Origin: Aquiluna sp.
GTDB lineage: Bacteria; Actinomycetota; Actinomycetes; Actinomycetales; Microbacteriaceae
Direction: 5' to 3'
Assembly (NCBI GenBank): GCA_023260495.1
Contig: JALQVB010000006.1
Span: 1 to 26,436, forward strand
DNA: 26,436 bases
Position 1 is the stretch's first letter. Each line of letters starts with the position of its first letter. A model generated the notes under the pieces. The model did no database searches and had not been told where the DNA came from. It saw nothing but the letters and a program-made list of their open reading frames with translations. The translations under genes were made by a program, and so were the position numbers. Below are positions 22,175 through 26,436 of this stretch, piece after piece.

Positions 22175-24034
22175 ATGAACTCTTTCCTAGAGCGCTTCCG
22201 CTATTGGTTCGATAATGCAATGAGTAAAGGCCTTGCCTCACTCATCGGGTTGCTACTTGTAATCACACTGGTGTTCGTTGGTGTGATGACCGTGCTGGTC
22301 GTTGCATTCAGCGCCTATCCCGAGCCAAGCGAGAGCTTCGGCGAGATGCTTTGGTTCTCCCTCATGCATGCCCTCGACCCTGGAACTGTGGTTGGGGACT
22401 CGGGTTTCGCCTATCGAACCATCATGCTCATCACAACGTTTGGTGGCCTGGTCTTCTTGGCCGGTTTGATTGGAATCATCTCCGGCGCATTTGATGCAAA
22501 GGTTGAAGCGCTTCGAAAAGGCAGATCTCGGGTTTTAGAAACCGACCACACGTTGATTCTTGGTTGGAATTCGAGAGTTTTCTCACTCATCTCCGAACTG
22601 TCGATTGCTAACCAATCGCGCAAAAAGGCATCGATTGTGATTTTGGCTGATCGCGACAAGGTCGAGATGGAAGATGAAATTCGCGAGCAAGTTACTAACA
22701 CCTTCAAGACCAAGGTGGTCGTTCGCACCGGTGACCCGATGCAACTTTCAGACCTTGAATTGGTCAATCACCAAGGGGCGAGGTCGGTAATTGTCTTGGC
22801 TTCTGATGACTCTGATAATGCAGATCTTGCAACCATCAAAACCTGCTTGGCACTAGTCAACAACCCAAATCGCAAGTCAGAGAAGTATCAGATCGTTGCT
22901 GAGATCAAAGACGAAGAAAATCTTGAAGCAGCCCGGCTGGTAAGCGAGACCGAAGTTAAGTGGATACTTGCCTCCGATGTGATGAGCAGAATCATGGTGC
23001 AGACCGCGAGGCAGTCAGGTCTAAGCCAAATCTTTTTAGAGCTACTTGATTTTGATGGCGATGAGATTTACTTCCAAGATGCCAATCAGCTTGCTGGCTC
23101 AACCTATCTAAAAGCTCAGCACGCGTATTCAAACTCAACCCTCATCGGCCTTTATCGAGATGGTCAAGTTCTTTTGAATCAGAAGCCTGCCAGCAAAATC
23201 AAGGCTAGCGACGAGCTCATTTTGGTTGCACCTGACGATAGTGAGATTAAGACCGAGGACTTCTCCAGTATTGATAGGGCCCTGTTATCAATCACCAAGC
23301 CATCGGCGCAAAAGCCCGATAAGACTTTGATTCTTGGCACCAGCGATAACCTTCCAGTGATCATCTCCGAGCTGGGTGAGTATGTTGCTAAAGGATCATC
23401 GGTCACGATTGTTGCCAAGAGCCAAGACCACAAAATTGGTTCAAAGCCAAACCTCAAAGTGAATTTCATTCAGGGAGATGCAACTAGCCGTCAGCTACTG
23501 GATTCGCTTAATGTTTCAAGCTTTGACCACATTGTGGTTTTGGCAAACAGGGAGCTTTCAGACGAAGCTGCCGATGCGCTTACGTTGATCACCCTTCTGC
23601 AGCTGCGCGATATGGCCAGGGATCTGGGTAAGAGCTTCAACATCGTGTCCGAGATGCTCAACGATAAAAATCGAAAACTAGCCGAGAGCACAGAGGCTGA
23701 TGACTTTATTGTCAGCGATCAGCTAATTGGATTGATGATGTCGCAGATTTCCGAAAATCAGAAACTTTCCGACGTCTTCCGTTACCTGTTCTCTTCAGAA
23801 GGTTCTGAGATCAGCCTGTTGCCTGCAAGTTGGTTCGTGAAGCTAGATACTGAGGTGGACATGCATGTCTTGGTTGAAGCCGCAGCGAAGCGTGGCGAAA
23901 CCGCTCTTGGTTACAGACTCAAGGCACTTGAAGGCGATAGCGAATCTCGATTCGGAATCGTTCTTAACCCAGATAAATCGAACAAGTTCAAACTCGGCTC
24001 TGAAGATCGAGTGATTGTTTTGGCTGAGGGTTAA
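22175..24034 (+). CDS. CASTOR/POLLUX-type ion channel with RCK domains
   Basis: A protein of 619 residues. Two membrane helices (about 18-46 and 82-112) flank a pore loop (about 54-70, GEMLWFSLMHALDPGTVVGD). Two cytosolic RCK/TrkA-N type domains follow: about 120-370 (HTLILGWNSRVFSLISELS, ILADRDKVEMEDEI) and 380-619 (KTLILGTSDNLPVIISELG, then NFIQGDATSR). The ADRDKVEME segment and the whole layout match the CASTOR/POLLUX family, known as nuclear-envelope channels in plants and present, little studied, in bacteria. The conducted ion here is not known. The stop shares TTAA with the cytochrome P450 on the other strand. A TAGACT promoter may drive it independently of the ABC importer. Confidence 0.85.
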   Translation: MNSFLERFRYWFDNAMSKGLASLIGLLLVITLVFVGVMTVLVVAFSAYPEPSESFGEMLWFSLMHALDPGTVVGDSGFAYRTIMLITTFGGLVFLAGLIGIISGAFDAKVEALRKGRSRVLETDHTLILGWNSRVFSLISELSIANQSRKKASIVILADRDKVEMEDEIREQVTNTFKTKVVVRTGDPMQLSDLELVNHQGARSVIVLASDDSDNADLATIKTCLALVNNPNRKSEKYQIVAEIKDEENLEAARLVSETEVKWILASDVMSRIMVQTARQSGLSQIFLELLDFDGDEIYFQDANQLAGSTYLKAQHAYSNSTLIGLYRDGQVLLNQKPASKIKASDELILVAPDDSEIKTEDFSSIDRALLSITKPSAQKPDKTLILGTSDNLPVIISELGEYVAKGSSVTIVAKSQDHKIGSKPNLKVNFIQGDATSRQLLDSLNVSSFDHIVVLANRELSDEAADALTLITLLQLRDMARDLGKSFNIVSEMLNDKNRKLAESTEADDFIVSDQLIGLMMSQISENQKLSDVFRYLFSSEGSEISLLPASWFVKLDTEVDMHVLVEAAAKRGETALGYRLKALEGDSESRFGIVLNPDKSNKFKLGSEDRVIVLAEG

Positions 24035-25200
24035 GCCCTAACCAGAATCTCTTCGTAGCCTCGCAAAACGAAGGTTGGTCTTCTAATCGGGGTCTTCGCA
24101 AGCTCGATGTTCGGGAACTTCTCCATCAGCATAGGAAGCGAGGTTGTCATTTCCATGCGGGCCAGTGGAGCTCCAATGCAGAAGTGGATTCCGGCCCCGA
24201 AGCCAATGTGAGGGTTAGGGTCTCTTGTTAGATCTAGCTGGTCGGAATTTTCAAAAACGGACTCGTCCCTATTGGCGCTTCCCAACAGGGCAGAAATCTT
24301 TTGTCCCACCTTTATTTCAACTCCACCGATCTCGGTGTCTTGCGTAGCAGTTCTTTCGAATAGATGAAGCGGGGCATCGAACCTCAAGAACTCATCGATT
24401 GCAGTGGCAGCGATCTCGGTTGGCCTTTCTCTAAGCAGAGTCATCTGATCTTCATGCTCCAGTGCTGCTACAAACCCATTACCAAAGCCATTCACGCTAG
24501 CTTCGTGACCAGCGTTCAACAGCAGCACGCAGGTTGCGATCAGTTCATGCGCGTTTAGCCTCTCGCCATCTTCCTCAACCAATGCCAAATCTGTAATCAG
24601 ATCTGGTCCTGGGTTTTGCTTGCGTGCGACCATGAGTTTGTGAACATAATCGGCAAACTCTTGAGAAGCTACCTGAGCTTGCTTTTTGTCTTGCTCGCTC
24701 GGGTCAACTTCATACATTTTTACAATTGCCTGTGACCAAGGGCGAAGTAGGTGCTCGTCTTCATCAGGGAACCCAAGCATTGACGCAATGATTTTTACTG
24801 GAAGCGGCTCGGCAAAGTCTGCGATCAGATCAAAACCTGATGGGTTAATGGAATCTAAAAGTTGCGCTGTGATGCGCTCAACATCTGGCCGCATGCTTTC
24901 GATTTTCTTTGGGTTGAAGGCCTTCATCACAAGAGAGCGAAGCCTGGTGTGTTTAGGTGGCTCCGAATCCAAGATTGAATCCGCATGCAGCCAATTGAAT
25001 GTGTCCCATTCAGTTGCTGGCTCTTTGGGCTTGAAGATTCTCCCCAGCGATCTATTTCGCAGCACAGCATTGGCATCCTGATGAGTTGAGGCTAGAAACA
25101 TACCCAAGTCTTCGTGCCATACCGGTCGGCCTGCAGCACGCAGTTCTTTTAGAGCGGGGTAGGGATCTGAGATAAAACCTTGATCCTGAAAATCAATCAT
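24031..25200 (-). CDS. Cytochrome P450
   Basis: A protein of 389 residues, a soluble bacterial class. The haem-binding loop FGAGIHFCIG places the thiolate ligand at C341. The ExxR motif is at E270-F-L-R273. The oxygen-activation helix reads AGHEA (230-234), where the usual threonine (AGxxT) is alanine A234. That change is known in some P450s with altered oxygen chemistry, such as members that work through substrate-assisted or peroxide-linked routes, but its effect here is inference. The start overlaps the nitroreductase stop by eight bases, so the two are co-transcribed. No ferredoxin or reductase is adjacent. The substrate is unknown. Confidence 0.88.
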   Translation of the reverse strand: MIDFQDQGFISDPYPALKELRAAGRPVWHEDLGMFLASTHQDANAVLRNRSLGRIFKPKEPATEWDTFNWLHADSILDSEPPKHTRLRSLVMKAFNPKKIESMRPDVERITAQLLDSINPSGFDLIADFAEPLPVKIIASMLGFPDEDEHLLRPWSQAIVKMYEVDPSEQDKKQAQVASQEFADYVHKLMVARKQNPGPDLITDLALVEEDGERLNAHELIATCVLLLNAGHEASVNGFGNGFVAALEHEDQMTLLRERPTEIAATAIDEFLRFDAPLHLFERTATQDTEIGGVEIKVGQKISALLGSANRDESVFENSDQLDLTRDPNPHIGFGAGIHFCIGAPLARMEMTTSLPMLMEKFPNIELAKTPIRRPTFVLRGYEEILVRA

Positions 25201-25939
25201 TTACTGGCTGCACCACGATTTCCGAAATAGGTAGGCGCTCCGCCTGAAATCCATTTACTTTATGTTCGCTTGGATATCCCAACGCGATACCACAAAGTAA
25301 TTTGTAATCGCTAGGCACGTTGAACTCTGCTCTGACTGGATCTGCCCACAGAGCGCTTGCGCCTTGAGCGCAGGTTCCAAGGCCCCTGGCGTGAGCCGAG
25401 AGCATTAGGTTCTGCATAAAAAGTCCTGCATCGGAAACTGAGTATTCACCCAAACCCGAATGGGTAAAGATGAAGAAAGACACCGGTGCACCAAAGAACT
25501 CATAGTTCTTTGCCCATTGGGCTCTTCGACCCTCGTGGTCATCCCGATCGACGCCCAATAGGCCGTAGAGGTCGGCACCAACCTTTGCACTTCTCGGCTT
25601 TAGATCATCGGGGTACTTGCGGTTCACTTTGTAGTCACTCTTGGGCAGGCCGAATCGCGTAATAAGCAATTTTGCTTTCCCCCAAACGCCTCCAGCGATT
25701 GCAGCCGAGGCTTTTTCCCAACGGGCTAAAAACGCTGCGGAAATTCGATCGCGAACCTCACCCTGCGCTACACCAACCAGATAGGGCCTGGTATTTGACC
25801 ATGAGGGCGCAGTCATGGCGTCTTTCAGGATTGCATCAATGACTTCTTGGGGGATTGGGGTTGATAGAAAGTCTCTTGTGGTTCTTCTTGAAGCTACGAA
25901 TTGCTCCCATGCGTCCAGGTTCAACTCTGATTTGGCCAT
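25193..25939 (-). CDS. Nitroreductase-family FMN oxidoreductase
   Basis: A protein of 248 residues. Typical segments: SRRTTRDFLSTPIP at the start, the FMN-phosphate pocket in APSWSNTRPY, and the late GLGTCAQGASALWADPVR and LLCGIALGYPSE. Such enzymes reduce nitro groups, quinones, or double bonds with NAD(P)H. The gene is first in a two-gene unit with the P450, so it may act in the same pathway or on its product. A TAAATT box (25946-25951 on the minus strand) lies six bases before ATG 25939, consistent with a leaderless mRNA. The gene is divergent from a P-type ATPase. Confidence 0.85.
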   Translation of the reverse strand: MAKSELNLDAWEQFVASRRTTRDFLSTPIPQEVIDAILKDAMTAPSWSNTRPYLVGVAQGEVRDRISAAFLARWEKASAAIAGGVWGKAKLLITRFGLPKSDYKVNRKYPDDLKPRSAKVGADLYGLLGVDRDDHEGRRAQWAKNYEFFGAPVSFFIFTHSGLGEYSVSDAGLFMQNLMLSAHARGLGTCAQGASALWADPVRAEFNVPSDYKLLCGIALGYPSEHKVNGFQAERLPISEIVVQPVND

Positions 25940-25945
25940 GAGACG

Positions 25946-25974
25946 AATTTACGCTATCTAGCTGCTGATAGTTT
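25946..25974. promoter_or_regulatory. Divergent leaderless promoters, nitroreductase and P-type ATPase
   Basis: On the minus strand TAAATT (25951 to 25946) is six bases from ATG 25939. On the plus strand TAGTTT (25969-25974) is six bases from GTG 25981. The intervening space is only 41 bases, so the two promoters face away from each other and may compete for polymerase. No ribosome site precedes either start. Confidence 0.4.
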
Positions 25975-25980
25975 GAAGTT

Positions 25981-26436
25981 GTGGCAAACAACCTCTCGCG
26001 CGGACTGACTGAGCAAGAAGTCTCAGTGGCTAGAGCGCAATTCGGCTCGAATGTGCTTAATTCTCAAAAACCGCCAAGCCCCCTGAAAAGGATCTTTAGC
26101 TTCGCAAAAGAGCCGATGTTCCTGCTTTTGATTGCTGCTGGGCTGGTGAGCCTGTTTCTGGCCGAGCCGATCGATGCGGCCGTTTTGCTGTTGATGGTCT
26201 TCATCGTCATAACCACCACCGTCTATCAAGAGGGCAGGGCTGAGAAGGCGTTGGAAGCGCTGAACGCAATTGCAGCACCCCAAGCCCATGTGATTCGCGC
26301 TGGCCAGTTAATTCAAATACCTAGTAGCGAGCTGGTTGTCGGTGACCTAGTTGTGTTAGCTGAAGGGGACCGAGTCCCCGCTGATCTAGAAATTCTCGAG
26401 TGCAGCAATCTGATGCTGGATGAATCAACCCTGACC
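25981..26436 (+). CDS. P-type cation ATPase, N-terminal part (runs off the window)
   Basis: From GTG 25981 the frame is open to the last base (152 codons). The N-terminal segment (LTEQEVSVARAQFGSNVL) is the cation-ATPase N-domain, followed by the first membrane helices (MFLLLIAAGLVSLFLAE and AAVLLLMVFIVITTTV). The actuator-domain entry follows: SELVVGDLVVLAEGDRVPAD, ending at LDESTLT, just before the expected TGES loop. The missing part holds the DKTGT phosphorylation site. The pattern fits Ca2+/Mg2+/Na+-type (P2-like) pumps rather than heavy-metal ones, since no metal-binding CxxC is in the N-terminus. The ion is uncertain. Confidence 0.88.
   Translation, partial: MANNLSRGLTEQEVSVARAQFGSNVLNSQKPPSPLKRIFSFAKEPMFLLLIAAGLVSLFLAEPIDAAVLLLMVFIVITTTVYQEGRAEKALEALNAIAAPQAHVIRAGQLIQIPSSELVVGDLVVLAEGDRVPADLEILECSNLMLDESTLT

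Overview
The window looks like a compact chromosome segment from a moderate-G+C actinobacterium. A pigmented, streamlined member of the Microbacteriaceae (freshwater or marine Luna-type lineages such as Rhodoluna or Aquiluna) fits best, but this is inferred from gene content and not proven. The supporting signs are a CrtEb-like C50-carotenoid prenyltransferase, several genes whose start codon lies 6-7 nt after a TANNNT box (leaderless transcription), Tat and lipoprotein export signals, and very tight gene packing. No rRNA, tRNA, CRISPR array, insertion sequence or phage gene was seen. No stretch longer than 300 bases lacks a gene; the largest gaps (about 90-160 bases) are described as regulatory sites.

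Layout. Bases 1-2145 are the 3' end of a large surface protein with InlB-type repeats and a C-terminal membrane anchor. It converges with a small secreted ELWxxGT-repeat protein (2192-2608, minus). A minus-strand operon follows: UbiA/CrtEb-like prenyltransferase (6149 to 5307), CrtI-like oxidoreductase (5306 to 3912), MFS transporter (3900 to 2701). Divergent from it is a plus-strand series, 6283-14343: E1-alpha, E1-beta and E2 of a pyruvate/acetoin-type 2-oxo-acid dehydrogenase, a SorC-family regulator, GutM, a glucitol-family PTS (SrlA, a detached SrlE membrane domain, a detached IIB protein, IIA), a COG4091-type NAD(P)-dependent oxidoreductase with a SAF-like C-terminus, and a small zinc-ribbon protein. 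The SrlE parts are split and in reversed order, separated by a strong hairpin. No sorbitol-6-phosphate dehydrogenase is visible, so the PTS substrate and downstream route are open. This is the most interesting locus here.

Bases 14407-17305 hold a Phd/VapC-type toxin-antitoxin pair, RlmN and a luciferase-like flavin oxidoreductase. Bases 17407-18858 encode a lipoprotein with an HELGH zinc-protease motif. Bases 18900-22138 hold a sugar-type ABC importer (Tat lipoprotein binding protein plus two permeases, no ATPase) behind a triple TGTTC/GAACA operator-like site. A CASTOR/POLLUX-type RCK ion channel follows and converges on a minus-strand nitroreductase-cytochrome P450 pair. The window ends inside the N-terminus of a P-type cation ATPase.

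Functional picture: carotenoid synthesis, PTS- and ABC-mediated sugar or polyol uptake feeding acyl-CoA production, ion homeostasis, and cell-surface proteins. Functions come from motif recognition by eye; no database search was run.
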